A stretch of DNA of 48,582 nt from Acaryochloris sp. IP29b_bin.176 (lineage in GTDB: Bacteria; Cyanobacteriota; Cyanobacteriia; Thermosynechococcales; Thermosynechococcaceae), in contig JANQPU010000156.1 in NCBI GenBank assembly GCA_028285315.1, forward strand, positions 1 to 48,582. The letters run 5' to 3'. The position numbers were made by a program, and so were the translations under genes. This document shows positions 27,913 to 36,932 of this stretch, one piece after another. The notes below the pieces were generated by a model. It saw only the letters and a program-made list of their open reading frames with translations, ran no database searches and was not told the origin of the DNA. Every line of letters begins with the position of its first letter. The first letter of the stretch is position 1.

Positions 27913-30342
27913 TTACCCTTCTCCTAAAGAACGTAGAACACTGAGAACGTTGTTATAGTCATCGGTGCGGCCTTGCTTGGCATAGAGATCGGCCGCTTTT
28001 TTTAGATCTGTAATAGCCTCCTGTCGTTTGTTCTGCAACGAATAGAGCAAGCCCCGTTTGTAGTAATCTTCAGCGGCATCGGGCTTGAGGCGAAGAGCCT
28101 CATTAAGATCGCTCAAGGCCCCGTCCCAATCTTTGAGCTTGATTCTAGCGCTGGCACGATTAGAGTAAGCTGCTTGGCTGCGACTTTCACTGTTGCGAGC
28201 AGCGTTAATTTCAATCGTGCGCCCATAATCTTGGATAGCGCCTGTCGTATCTTCCAAACGCAGTCGAATATTACCGCGTGCATTATACAGGGCTGCACTA
28301 CTGGGATTGATCTCTAATCCCTTGTTGCAATCTTCAAGGGCACGCTGTAATTCATTGAGAGACAATAAGGTCCCACAACGGTTGTTGAGGACAAAGGGAT
28401 CATTAGGATTAATGGCGATGGCCCGATCATAAGCTTTGAGCGCCTCTTTACGATCAGACTGTTGGCCTTGATAAGCCCGCAACTCGCCTCTGAGCATGTG
28501 GGCAGTTGTAGAGTTGGGATTAGTTGCCAGGGCCTGATTAATCGCTTTATGGGCCTGCTCTGTTTCACCTTGTTCGTAGAAGATGATACCTAGATTGGTA
28601 TGAGCCCGAGTGAGTTTTGGATTAATGCTGAGGGCCTGATTGTAATCTGCGATCGCATCTTGCTTTTGACCCAGCCTAGATTTAGCATAGCCCCGACTTG
28701 CATAGTCTTTCGCAGTCCGCACAGGAAGCTCTAGGACACGGTTCCAGTCTTGTTTAGCCCCGTCTTGATCACCGAGGAGCGAACGATAACTCCCCCGATT
28801 CACATGGGCTGATAAATGGTTTGATTCCGCTTGGATGGCCTTATCTAGTTCTTTCACTGCAGCTTCCAGTTTGCCCTGGATGAAAAAGACGGCGGCTAAG
28901 TTGATATAGCCTTCGGCCTGTTTGGGCTGTAGGCGAATTGCCTGGCGATGATCTGCGATCGCCTCCTCATACTTGCCCAGTTCTTCTCGGACATACCCTC
29001 GATGGTTGTAAGTTTCAGCGTCCTTGGGGTCAAGTTTGAGGGCTTCGTTATAGTCTGCGATCGCAGCTTGGTATTCCCCAGTGGCAAAGCGAATTTCACC
29101 TCGCTCTCGATAGGCCGCCGCTGTTTTTGGCTGCTGTTTTAATAAACTACCGAACTGGGTTATGGCCTCCTCATACTTGCCAATTTCGGCATAGGTCTCA
29201 CCCAGTTTCAGAGCTGCTTCTGTATAGTCTGCTTTTAGCGCTAATGCCTGCTCAAAATTCTCTGTGGCAGACTGCCAGTTGCCCGCTTGGGCTGCCTGTT
29301 GGCCCCAAAAATAATGCCATTGGGGCCGGAAGAGGAAAAAGAGACTTGTGGATGCGATCGCAATGCCACTTGCCGCCAGCCCAATCCATTGCCACCGATG
29401 TTTGGGCGGCGGCTGGGACTGATTAGCAAGAGAGGACTTATCTTCAGCGGGAGATGACTCAGGTGTTATAGGAGAGGTTTCATCTTTGGCAGATGGATGG
29501 GATAGCATCGTACTGGCTTGGGTGATAGATTGTAGCGCAGTCCGCATGGCTGCAACTGTGGCAAATCGATGTTTAGGATGAGGTTTAACCAGTTGATCCA
29601 GCAAACTTTTAAAGGGGGGGCTCAGGTGCTCACAATCCTGCTTCCATTGCAATCGCCCCGTTGAACTGTCCGTCTCAAATTGGTCGGGGAACTTGCCCGT
29701 TAACAAATAAATCGCCGTTAGGCCCAAACTATAAAGATCGCTAGCAAAAGTAGGTCGACCCGCCGCCTGTTCTCTGGGCATAAAGCCAAGGGTGCCAATC
29801 ACAATTGAGCGGCTGGGCTGTCCCTGGGCATTAATTTGGGTGGCCATCACTTCCTTGACTGCACCAAAATCAATCAGACAAGGCAGTTGATCGGCAGCGC
29901 GAACAATAATATTGTCGGGTTTAATATCCCGATGGATAATATTGTGCCCATGAATGTAATTGAGGACATTAAGGATCTGATAGAGCAGCTTGATCACGTC
30001 AGCTTCATTCAGTGGGCCTTGAGTTTTGACAATTTCGGTAAGGGTCTGACCTTCTATCCATTCCTGTACTAAATTAAATTGTCCAGCTTCTTCAAAATAG
30101 GCAAATAAACCGGGAATTTGAGGATGGCCTTGGCCAATTCGCTCTAAAATTGCTGCTTCCCGTTGAAATCGTTCAAGGACGATTTTCTGGACCCGATCAT
30201 TATTGAGTACTGGTTTGAGCTGCTTAATCACACAAAATCGCCGGGATGGCATCTGCACATCTTCAGCTAAGAAGGTTTTACCGAATCCGCCCTCAGTTAA
30301 TGCCTTGAGGATACGATACCGGCCATTAACAAGTCCTACCAT
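27913..30342 (-). CDS. membrane-anchored Ser/Thr protein kinase with TPR domain
   Basis: The 809-residue protein has an N-terminal Hanks-type kinase domain (about 8-275) with all key residues: TEGGFGKT loop, Lys40, HRD at 137-139, Asn144, DFG at 158-160, and activation segment ending [11 protein letters not shown] Pro/Ser-rich linker leads to one transmembrane helix (about 318-338). The rest, on the other side of the membrane, is about a dozen TPR units. It should phosphorylate cytosolic targets in response to an extracytoplasmic or thylakoid-lumen partner bound by the TPRs. It is coupled to anmK, which hints at a cell-wall link. Its start is only 53 bases after the end of the upstream gene cassette. 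Confidence 0.92.
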   Translation of the reverse strand: MVGLVNGRYRILKALTEGGFGKTFLAEDVQMPSRRFCVIKQLKPVLNNDRVQKIVLERFQREAAILERIGQGHPQIPGLFAYFEEAGQFNLVQEWIEGQTLTEIVKTQGPLNEADVIKLLYQILNVLNYIHGHNIIHRDIKPDNIIVRAADQLPCLIDFGAVKEVMATQINAQGQPSRSIVIGTLGFMPREQAAGRPTFASDLYSLGLTAIYLLTGKFPDQFETDSSTGRLQWKQDCEHLSPPFKSLLDQLVKPHPKHRFATVAAMRTALQSITQASTMLSHPSAKDETSPITPESSPAEDKSSLANQSQPPPKHRWQWIGLAASGIAIASTSLFFLFRPQWHYFWGQQAAQAGNWQSATENFEQALALKADYTEAALKLGETYAEIGKYEEAITQFGSLLKQQPKTAAAYRERGEIRFATGEYQAAIADYNEALKLDPKDAETYNHRGYVREELGKYEEAIADHRQAIRLQPKQAEGYINLAAVFFIQGKLEAAVKELDKAIQAESNHLSAHVNRGSYRSLLGDQDGAKQDWNRVLELPVRTAKDYASRGYAKSRLGQKQDAIADYNQALSINPKLTRAHTNLGIIFYEQGETEQAHKAINQALATNPNSTTAHMLRGELRAYQGQQSDRKEALKAYDRAIAINPNDPFVLNNRCGTLLSLNELQRALEDCNKGLEINPSSAALYNARGNIRLRLEDTTGAIQDYGRTIEINAARNSESRSQAAYSNRASARIKLKDWDGALSDLNEALRLKPDAAEDYYKRGLLYSLQNKRQEAITDLKKAADLYAKQGRTDDYNNVLSVLRSLGEG

Positions 30343-30395
30343 TTATTTTGCAATGTGCGGTATTCGTCTGAACAAGCAAGATAAACCCTGTTTTC

Positions 30396-31280
30396 TCATG
30401 CCGCTAGGGTAACCTGCATTCGCTTCTGTTGGCGTAAATAGCCATGCAAAATTTCAGCATCCATGCCATGAAGCATCAACCGAAAGCCAGCATGCAAAGT
30501 AATTAAAGGGATACAGGGATGGCGATTGTTGACCAAACTTAAGGCCATCGGATCTTGCAACAATTTACTGATATAAATCGCGATCGTTTCATCCAACTGT
30601 AATGAATTGGTAGCTCGCCAGAAATCGTGATCGGATAAAAATAAGGCATAGACTGGCGTATACACCTCAATTGCTGATTGCAAATCGACAAAATTCGTCC
30701 ATCGCTTGCGCCCAGGGTTGATCTCAAATTCACCATCCGTAATTGCGTCGAAGTTGAGCCGTTTCGGTGCTTCCAAGGTCCGATTCTCAGCCTTCAACTT
30801 TTGATTCAGCTCAATAATAAAGTTATATATGTTCAAGTCATGAATCAGGAAGGTGTTGTCCTTTAAATCTTCTAAACAGGTGGGGCGTAAAGATTGTGTA
30901 GACGTGATCTCAATTCCAGCATTATCTGCAATAAAATTGAGAATTTCTGTGCCAATGACAAAGTGCCGCAAAATCAGATAGTTGCTATCAGGCGTGACAA
31001 AATACTTCAATCCCCAATAGATCAACTGATGCAGTAGTCTAGACGAGCTTAACCATTCTGGAATAACAATCCGCAGCAGCTTCACCCCCACAATCATCAG
31101 CTTGGCAAAGGGACGCACTAACGGTAGAAAGATACGGCGGGAGCGGCTGTTATGGCCCCTCAGAAGGGCTCGCTTTGCTTGATCATGGAGGGGCAGACTG
31201 GCATCTAGATAGAGCGCCAACCAGGGATTGGGGTCGTTAATATTAATGATTTGTTGATCAAACGCTGTCTGCCAACTCAT
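30396..31280 (-). CDS. unknown protein in ketosynthase/HDO cassette
   Basis: This is a 294-residue protein I do not recognise. The N-terminal half has an amphipathic to hydrophobic region (PLVRPFAKLMIVGVKLLRIVIPEW; LLHQLIYWGLKYFV) that may be a membrane surface or lipid-binding segment. Several His are conserved-looking (ILRHFVIGTEILNFI; LHAGFRLMLHGMDAEILHGYL). No signal peptide. Its ATG overlaps the stop of the preceding HDO-like gene as TGATG, so it should be made together with that protein and act in the same pathway. A TTG one codon earlier is also open. Confidence 0.7.
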   Translation of the reverse strand: MSWQTAFDQQIININDPNPWLALYLDASLPLHDQAKRALLRGHNSRSRRIFLPLVRPFAKLMIVGVKLLRIVIPEWLSSSRLLHQLIYWGLKYFVTPDSNYLILRHFVIGTEILNFIADNAGIEITSTQSLRPTCLEDLKDNTFLIHDLNIYNFIIELNQKLKAENRTLEAPKRLNFDAITDGEFEINPGRKRWTNFVDLQSAIEVYTPVYALFLSDHDFWRATNSLQLDETIAIYISKLLQDPMALSLVNNRHPCIPLITLHAGFRLMLHGMDAEILHGYLRQQKRMQVTLAA

Positions 31281-31981
31281 CAATAATGTCCTAGTTCTTC
31301 TAGCTGTAAGAGGTATAACCGAGCGGTGACTTTGGCGGTGCGAACAATCGCCTCATCCATTCCTGTTATATCCAAAATTGAGCTAGTCAGCAGGTCTTCC
31401 AGTTCCTGGAGATGATCTTCGTCGTGGGCCGCATGGTAGCGATAGAATTCTAACTGATCGGGATCCGTGATTAAGGGGTTCTCGTCCAAGGCATTGGCAA
31501 AGGTTTGGGCAAAGCGTTTGCCTAAGCCCTCAATAATAAACATGGCCCCCAATAGATCAAAGGGGTTGGGCTGGGAGGCCCGGTGATACATCCAGGCCGA
31601 GAGGGCTTCGGAGCCAATATTTTTGCGGGCACTGATCAACTCTGCTGGTTGGCCCCCGGACGCCAGATAGCTTTTCTCCAACATTTGATAGTCAAGATGT
31701 TCAGTGGCCGCATGACGGATAAAAACAGAGCGCTGATCTAAATAGGGGGCCGTAATCGAAGAGGCGGCACGGCTAATCCAGCCACTGCCTTCCACGACTT
31801 GCTGGTAATGATCGCTAATTAAGGTGAGATAATCCGCTAACCGGAGCTGCTGCTGCATGGCCCGAGCCACAATCGGCACCTTCAATAACCGACTTTCAAA
31901 ATCGGCCCACACCATCGTCAGTTGCCGGAGGACGCGTTGGGCCTGGGTAACGTTGCTCTGAAGTCGGGGTTGAGTTTGCAT
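31280..31981 (-). CDS. heme-oxygenase-like diiron oxidase (HDO)-type protein
   Basis: This is a 233-residue all-helical protein of the 'iron-containing redox enzyme'/TenA-PqqC-like superfamily. The C-terminal motif HAAHDEDH (His183-x3-Asp187-x2-His190), together with Glu151 (FIIEGLG) and His95 (ATEHLDY), lines up in spacing with metal ligands of known HDOs such as CADD. The sixth, acidic ligand is not clear (Glu64 or Glu94). HDOs use iron and O2 for difficult oxidations, for example fatty-acid decarboxylation by UndA. It lies between a ketosynthase-like gene (4 bases upstream) and an unknown protein (1-base overlap), pointing to an acyl or acyl-derived substrate. Activity is inferred. Confidence 0.78.
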   Translation of the reverse strand: MQTQPRLQSNVTQAQRVLRQLTMVWADFESRLLKVPIVARAMQQQLRLADYLTLISDHYQQVVEGSGWISRAASSITAPYLDQRSVFIRHAATEHLDYQMLEKSYLASGGQPAELISARKNIGSEALSAWMYHRASQPNPFDLLGAMFIIEGLGKRFAQTFANALDENPLITDPDQLEFYRYHAAHDEDHLQELEDLLTSSILDITGMDEAIVRTAKVTARLYLLQLEELGHY

Positions 31982-31985
31982 GGAA

Positions 31986-33116
31986 TTACACCACGGTTAA
32001 ATGCATAAAAGCCGCAATACAGCGCCCACTTTCGGGCACAAAGCAGAGGATCCGCTGTCCGGGCTGTAAGGGATGTTGCTGAACTAGCTCTTCCAGCATG
32101 ATAAAAATAGAGGCAGTGCCCGTATTGCCATAGCATTCTAGGTTATTGCACCATTTCTCTTCCGCAATCATGGCCCCGGTTCGGCGTAGCAATCGCTTCA
32201 TTTCTTCGCCTAAGGAGTGGGAAGAGTAGTGGGGCAAAAAATAGTCGATGGCATTGGGATCCAGATCGTATTTCTCTAGCAGTTCCAGATAATAGCCGAC
32301 CCAAATCGGGAACATGGCATAGAGAACCTCGAAGTCTTGTTTGAGTGCGATCGCACCAGCTTCATAGGCCGCTTGGGGAGACTCATACAATCCCCACCCT
32401 AAATCATCTGCCCCAGTATTGCTCTTGGCTCCAGCATACATACAGGGTGGGAAACGATCGGCAAAGGACTTCAACTGAATCCAATCAATCCGCAACGATA
32501 CCCCATCGGGTTTAGGGTGAGGTTCCAAAACCACAGCCCCTGCCCCATCCGATAAAGTCCACCGCAAAAACTCAATTTGAGGATCGGGCTTGGCATCTTG
32601 GTCATAAAAAGGCTGATAAACCGCAGGTCGAAACCAGCGGCTAGCAAATTCACTCCCACTCGCCACCGCCAGTTGGGATTCGCCTATTTTGACATTGAGC
32701 CAGGCATTTTTGACGGCCATAAGGCTACTGGCGCACACACTCTGAAACGAGAAAATGGCTAAGGGGGGAATTCCCAACTCGGCATGAACCGAACTCGCGA
32801 ACCCTGGTACCAGGTAATCGCCTTGGGTGGTACTGGCTGCCAGCAGATCCACCTGTTCCGGCTGGCAGCGAGCATGCTTGAGGGCATTATGGATGGCATT
32901 CGCGGCCATGGCGGCATTGGTATATCGGTAGCCACCCTTCGGATCTAGGGCATAGAAGCGGTGCTTAATCCCATTCTTACGTAAGATGGCGGACCCTAGC
33001 GTTGAGCTACGCTTACTAATACAACCGATGTACGCCGCCATGTCAGCGTTAGTAACGGGTTCTCCCGGTAGAAACTTACCAACTCCAGTAATGTAAACGT
33101 CTTGACAGGAAGGCAT
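31986..33116 (-). CDS. beta-ketoacyl synthase III-like enzyme
   Basis: The 376-residue thiolase-fold protein has a complete KASIII-type triad: Cys128 in FQSVCASSL, His296 in LPHYSSHS and Asn331 in YGNTGTAS. It is longer than FabH (about 320), and the usual HQAN around the His is absent. It is therefore more likely a specialised ketosynthase or acyltransferase (as in DarB-, PqsD- or OleA-related pathways) than housekeeping FabH. I start at the ATG giving MPSCQDVYITGVG; a TTG two codons earlier is open. Gaps to neighbours are 8 and 4 bases. Together with the HDO-like gene it suggests condensation of acyl units followed by an oxidative step. The product is unknown. Confidence 0.87.
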   Translation of the reverse strand: MPSCQDVYITGVGKFLPGEPVTNADMAAYIGCISKRSSTLGSAILRKNGIKHRFYALDPKGGYRYTNAAMAANAIHNALKHARCQPEQVDLLAASTTQGDYLVPGFASSVHAELGIPPLAIFSFQSVCASSLMAVKNAWLNVKIGESQLAVASGSEFASRWFRPAVYQPFYDQDAKPDPQIEFLRWTLSDGAGAVVLEPHPKPDGVSLRIDWIQLKSFADRFPPCMYAGAKSNTGADDLGWGLYESPQAAYEAGAIALKQDFEVLYAMFPIWVGYYLELLEKYDLDPNAIDYFLPHYSSHSLGEEMKRLLRRTGAMIAEEKWCNNLECYGNTGTASIFIMLEELVQQHPLQPGQRILCFVPESGRCIAAFMHLTVV

Positions 33117-33124
33117 GGGCAAAG

Positions 33125-33421
33125 CTAGCTCAGCTGCATATAGACTGACGACTTGCCCATGATAGGTACAGTCACCGCATCTACAGCTGCATCATAGCCT
33201 GCCGCTGTTCTACAATAACCAAATATTTCAATGCGTCGATCATCATCCTTGCATCCATACTGATTGAGGTAAACCCCAAACACGGCATTAGCCGTATAGC
33301 AGACTTGACTTAAGCCATCGGTCATACTCGCTACATTAGCGACAGTATTTGCTATTTTATTGTCAAAGAATGATGAAACAGCATCAATTGGGAGATTGCT
33401 CAGATAAACGGCCAAATCCAT
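33125..33421 (-). CDS. small unknown protein heading ketosynthase/HDO cassette
   Basis: This is a 98-residue protein starting MDLAVYLSNLPID, with three Cys (CYTANAV, YGCKDDD, FGYCRTA). No clear helix-turn-helix or acyl-carrier DSL motif is seen, so it is not an obvious acyl carrier protein or regulator. It starts a divergent promoter region and ends 8 bases before the ketosynthase ATG, so co-expression is very likely. No ribosome-binding site is obvious, and the N-terminus may be wrong. Function unknown. Confidence 0.55.
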   Translation of the reverse strand: MDLAVYLSNLPIDAVSSFFDNKIANTVANVASMTDGLSQVCYTANAVFGVYLNQYGCKDDDRRIEIFGYCRTAAGYDAAVDAVTVPIMGKSSVYMQLS

Positions 33422-33674
33422 GCTTGTTAATAGATTTACCGATTACAGCCTATAAGTTTGGTATCAAAATGGGCACACTACAGTCATCAGTGTTGATGGA
33501 GATTTGATATCCAGGCTGCCTGCAGCAATCGGCTGTGGTAGCTGTGTTCTAGCACATAGTGAGTGCAAGTCTGACTTGTGGTCTCAGCGGTCGGGGGATC
33601 CTGCATTGAGTTGCAGTAGGCCATCGCTTTTGCAGCAATAGAGTCACGTCCTCTTTCGAGATATAAGTTTTTCA

Positions 33675-34598
33675 GTGGTGTTTTTTCAAAAATTATTTCG
33701 TCAGCCTCAGCGTCCTTATAATGCTACTTCTTCTGAGAGCCTAGAAGCTTGTCTAGCTCAGTATGATCAGGCCATCGCGCATGGGACAGATAATAACGAA
33801 GTGTGGTTTGGGCGAGGGTGCGTCCAAGTTGAACTCAAACGTTATCAAGAGGCCATTCGCAGCTTCGATCGGGCGTTGGCCCATCGTCCCAACCATCTAG
33901 ATGGTTGGCATAATCGGGCGTTAGCGTTTTGTCAATTGGGCCTCTATGAAGAAGCGGTCAGTAGCTATGAGCAGGCGCTCAAGTTTGGGGGTGTGCCGTC
34001 TCAAGATTGGTATTTCCACGGGACGTTGCTGGCTCAACTTGATCGCTATGAAGGGGCCATCAACAGTTATGAGCAAGCCCTAAGTCTGGATCCTGATCGG
34101 GCGCTGATTTGGTACGACCGAGGCATTGCTCTGTCCTGGCTGGGGCATTTTGAAGATGCGATCGCAAGTTACGATCAAGCCTTAAATCTGGATCCTAATC
34201 TCCATCAAGCTTGGTTCCGTCGTGGCTTAGCGTTCAATCAATGCCAAAATTATGCTCAAGCGTTGCGGTCTCTTGATAAAGCTTTATCGATTGATACCAA
34301 GAGTGCCGAAGTATGGGCAGCTAAGGGATTAGTACTACTGCAACTTCAGCAATATGAAGAGGCTATTGCAGCCCATGAAAAAGCGATCAAACTTAATGCC
34401 AAGGATGATCAAGTTTGGTACAACAAGGCGTGCTGCCATGCCCATCACCAGCAGCTTGATCAAGCTATTGCCAGTCTTGAGCAAGCTATTTGCCTGAATC
34501 CAGAGGCTATTCGCGAACTTGCTAGCACCGATCCTGACTTACAGCTATTGCATCAACAACCTGCTTTTCAAAAGCTCATGGGAGTGTGGAACCAGTGA
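33675..34598 (+). CDS. tetratricopeptide repeat protein
   Basis: This is a 307-residue soluble protein made of about seven consecutive TPR units (from residue 27 to 280), with the regular pattern WYDRGIALSWLGHFEDAIASYDQAL and close copies. The start is a GTG (two GTG codons in tandem), and the N-terminus (FFQKLFRQPQ) is short and basic with no signal peptide. TPR proteins of this kind are protein-binding scaffolds, and the partner cannot be deduced. It is divergent from the ketosynthase/HDO cassette and shares a 253-base promoter region with it. Confidence 0.82.
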   Translation: MVFFQKLFRQPQRPYNATSSESLEACLAQYDQAIAHGTDNNEVWFGRGCVQVELKRYQEAIRSFDRALAHRPNHLDGWHNRALAFCQLGLYEEAVSSYEQALKFGGVPSQDWYFHGTLLAQLDRYEGAINSYEQALSLDPDRALIWYDRGIALSWLGHFEDAIASYDQALNLDPNLHQAWFRRGLAFNQCQNYAQALRSLDKALSIDTKSAEVWAAKGLVLLQLQQYEEAIAAHEKAIKLNAKDDQVWYNKACCHAHHQQLDQAIASLEQAICLNPEAIRELASTDPDLQLLHQQPAFQKLMGVWNQ

Positions 34599-34614
34599 CT
34601 AGCTAACAGAAATA

Positions 34615-35001
34615 CTATCCTGAGGCTGCGACTTGCTTGAGGTGATTTAAGAACCAGTTTACTGCCGTAGCCCGTCGGGTGCGGCGAGGGTTCAGTTCAT
34701 CCACGGTATATCCACCAAAGCCTAATTCTTCTTTTAGCAATTGCTTACCCTCTTTGGGAATTGAGCGGGTAAGCTTAATCGTGGCGGGACGACTCCCAAT
34801 AAAATCTGGGGGTTCTGGGTAGGTCTCTATCCACAACTCATCGACTTGCGAAACCTCCCAGCAATGGGAGGTTTGATCATAGCGATATCCTAAGTGATAC
34901 CACAGCATCTGGTTGACCGTCTGATCAGGAATCTTATCTTCCAAGATCGCCCAGAAAGTCTCTGATGTTAATACAGGTAAGTCAGATTCTGTAACTGACA
35001 T
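34615..35001 (-). CDS. conserved cyanobacterial protein (DUF1823-like)
   Basis: The 128-residue protein begins MSVTESDLPVLTSETFWAIL and contains the pattern ILEDKIPDQTVNQMLWYHLGYRYD, which I associate with DUF1823, a cyanobacterial and plastid-lineage family of unknown function. The ATG at 35001 has AAGGGG upstream and starts 4 bases after the preceding gene ends; a longer frame from 35082 would overlap that gene. It is the last member of a minus-strand run beginning with the Rieske oxygenase, but its connection to chlorophyll metabolism is only positional. Confidence 0.75.
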   Translation of the reverse strand: MSVTESDLPVLTSETFWAILEDKIPDQTVNQMLWYHLGYRYDQTSHCWEVSQVDELWIETYPEPPDFIGSRPATIKLTRSIPKEGKQLLKEELGFGGYTVDELNPRRTRRATAVNWFLNHLKQVAASG

Positions 35002-35005
35002 GAGA

Positions 35006-35590
35006 TCATCCCCTTGGACGTTGTTGAGTCGTGCGCTGAAGGAGCCACAGAGAAGCAACCACTCCTGCGAACTGTCCAGCAATCGTATTAATGCAAGCTT
35101 GAATTACAAACAGATCGATAGGTTCAACCAACTGATTGGGATTGAGGCTAAAAACCGCGACCCCTTGGGAAATGGCCTTACCGATAATCGCACCCACAAA
35201 CCATTCCCCCCCGATCACGGTAACCAAAATGCCCACTAGATCCGTGAGCAACACCATTTTAATCAACCTGAGGGTGTCGGCTTTGGAAGGCACACCACCA
35301 GCAGGGACTAAAAACCGACGTCCCCAGCGGGTATAGCGAAAACTCCAGAAAACGCTTACTCCCAAGAGCAAGATACCCCCGACTGTAAACAGCAATCCTA
35401 AACCACTAATCGTGTTGCCTGCTTGATTGGGATTACTGGCCCGACTGAAAAACGCAAATAAGACCGTCACCCCCGAAATAATGCCTAATACCGCTTTAAT
35501 CCAAAAGCTAATCCAGCCGACAATGCGAAAAGCACCGCCCAAGTCCTTGAGATTGGGCGACCGGGATAGAGCGTCAGACGGTCGGGTCAT
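35006..35590 (-). CDS. conserved membrane protein (DUF3611-like)
   Basis: This is a 194-residue protein with four transmembrane segments (around 22-48, 60-85, 105-135 and 155-182). A conserved-looking RWGRRFLVPAGGVPSKADTLR sits between segments two and three. It matches what I know of DUF3611 proteins, found in cyanobacteria and chloroplasts with no assigned function. It starts 9 bases after bciB and ends 4 bases before the next gene, so it is probably co-transcribed with bciB. Confidence 0.72.
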   Translation of the reverse strand: MTRPSDALSRSPNLKDLGGAFRIVGWISFWIKAVLGIISGVTVLFAFFSRASNPNQAGNTISGLGLLFTVGGILLLGVSVFWSFRYTRWGRRFLVPAGGVPSKADTLRLIKMVLLTDLVGILVTVIGGEWFVGAIIGKAISQGVAVFSLNPNQLVEPIDLFVIQACINTIAGQFAGVVASLWLLQRTTQQRPRG

Positions 35591-35599
35591 GAATCAGAT

Positions 35600-36793
35600 T
35601 TAGTCCGGTAAGTCGTATTGACTAACAATGCGCTTAGCGTACTCAGGCACATGGGCATCCACTTTATCAGGATAGTTACGCTTTACGTAGAGGTAGTTAC
35701 GAGTAAAGTGCGAATCAATCGAGAACCGCGCATATTCTAAACCTCGGGGACCAATCTTGTCGATGACCACCCCCATCAGCTTGGCCGCCCACATGGGCAG
35801 CGTCACGCCTTTGTCATAGGCAGGGATACTATTTTGAACTGCTGCATGGCGATCACCTTCAGATATGACAGGCTGGGTTTCCAACTGATCCATCACCAGA
35901 TCCAGCATTTCTTGGCCCGTCTCGTTGCGGACCACAATCCACTGCCAGCCAAACGGAGAGCCCATATAGCCCACCACCAGATCCGCCAGGGAGTTGGTGT
36001 AGTCAAAACAGCTCATGCAGGAAGGCGCAAAAATATCCTTGAGCTTATTGGTCTTGAGGCCAAAAAAGGGCACCGTCTCAGTCGAGCCATCTTCATGCTT
36101 GAAGTGGATGCGGAAGTCCTGCATGAATTCGTAATGGACAACCGTATCGGGGGAGCGGCTGGTGGTTTCCAAAAACGTCTGCAACCCGGCTCGATTAACA
36201 TTGTCTACACAGGGTGTCCCCAAGACATAGAGTTTCTCCAGCCCTAAACTATCCTGAACGGCCCGTAGCGCTTGGGTTTGGCACCCCACCCCAATCACGC
36301 AGAGACGCTTCATTCCTGACTGCTCAATCTGCTCCAGCACAGAGAGGTTAGGCGAGAGGGTAGGCTTGTTCACCCGAGCGGCTAACACCTCTTCAGGGGT
36401 GCGGGCAATGATGGGTTTGGGTTGAAACCGATCTTCATCTGTATTTTGGATGCAGACCACACCCTCGACTTTGCCCTGCTTCAGCATTTCCATACCGATG
36501 GTGCTAACAATCCCCGTCCATTGGGCACCGGGAATCGGATCAATTTTGCGGGCGGTCATCATTTGGGTGCTGACCCCAAAATACCAGTCATCCTCGTTAT
36601 CCAAGTCTCGGCTGCGGCCATGAGCCTTTTCTTCCAGCTCAGCCACCTGCTGATTCAAAAAGGCACAGGCTTCTTTGACGTAATGAATATAGTAGGTATC
36701 GCAAAGACCACATTCACTACAGAGTTCCTTGGCAGGTCGAGGACTGGTCGCCTTCAGGGCTTTGGCTTTTTTGTGGGGTTGTACCGAGGTCAT
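35600..36793 (-). CDS. bciB: ferredoxin-dependent 8-vinyl chlorophyllide reductase
   Basis: BciB reduces the 8-vinyl group of divinyl protochlorophyllide/chlorophyllide to ethyl, using Fe-S clusters and flavin with ferredoxin as donor. The 397-residue protein belongs to the F420-hydrogenase beta-subunit/HCAR family. It has an N-terminal Cys cluster (CSECGLCDTYY: Cys25, 28, 31, then Cys43), a central domain, and Cys259/Cys262 in APSCMSCFDYTN. It corresponds to Synechocystis Slr1923. I start at the ATG giving MTSVQPHKK; a TTG two codons earlier is open. It lies downstream of a Rieske oxygenase of the chlorophyll-degradation family. 7-hydroxymethyl chlorophyll a reductase is the nearest alternative. 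Confidence 0.9.
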   Translation of the reverse strand: MTSVQPHKKAKALKATSPRPAKELCSECGLCDTYYIHYVKEACAFLNQQVAELEEKAHGRSRDLDNEDDWYFGVSTQMMTARKIDPIPGAQWTGIVSTIGMEMLKQGKVEGVVCIQNTDEDRFQPKPIIARTPEEVLAARVNKPTLSPNLSVLEQIEQSGMKRLCVIGVGCQTQALRAVQDSLGLEKLYVLGTPCVDNVNRAGLQTFLETTSRSPDTVVHYEFMQDFRIHFKHEDGSTETVPFFGLKTNKLKDIFAPSCMSCFDYTNSLADLVVGYMGSPFGWQWIVVRNETGQEMLDLVMDQLETQPVISEGDRHAAVQNSIPAYDKGVTLPMWAAKLMGVVIDKIGPRGLEYARFSIDSHFTRNYLYVKRNYPDKVDAHVPEYAKRIVSQYDLPD

Positions 36794-36932
36794 AGTCAAA
36801 TTAGGCTTTCAGCACCTGGAAGCAAGCACAAGGCACCGATTTAAGGTTATCTAGCATTCCGATTGTAAACAGTTTCGGGGCAGCAGCAAAAGAACCGACA
36901 TTTTTTTCTCTTATGGCTGGGTTTGGTAGAGG

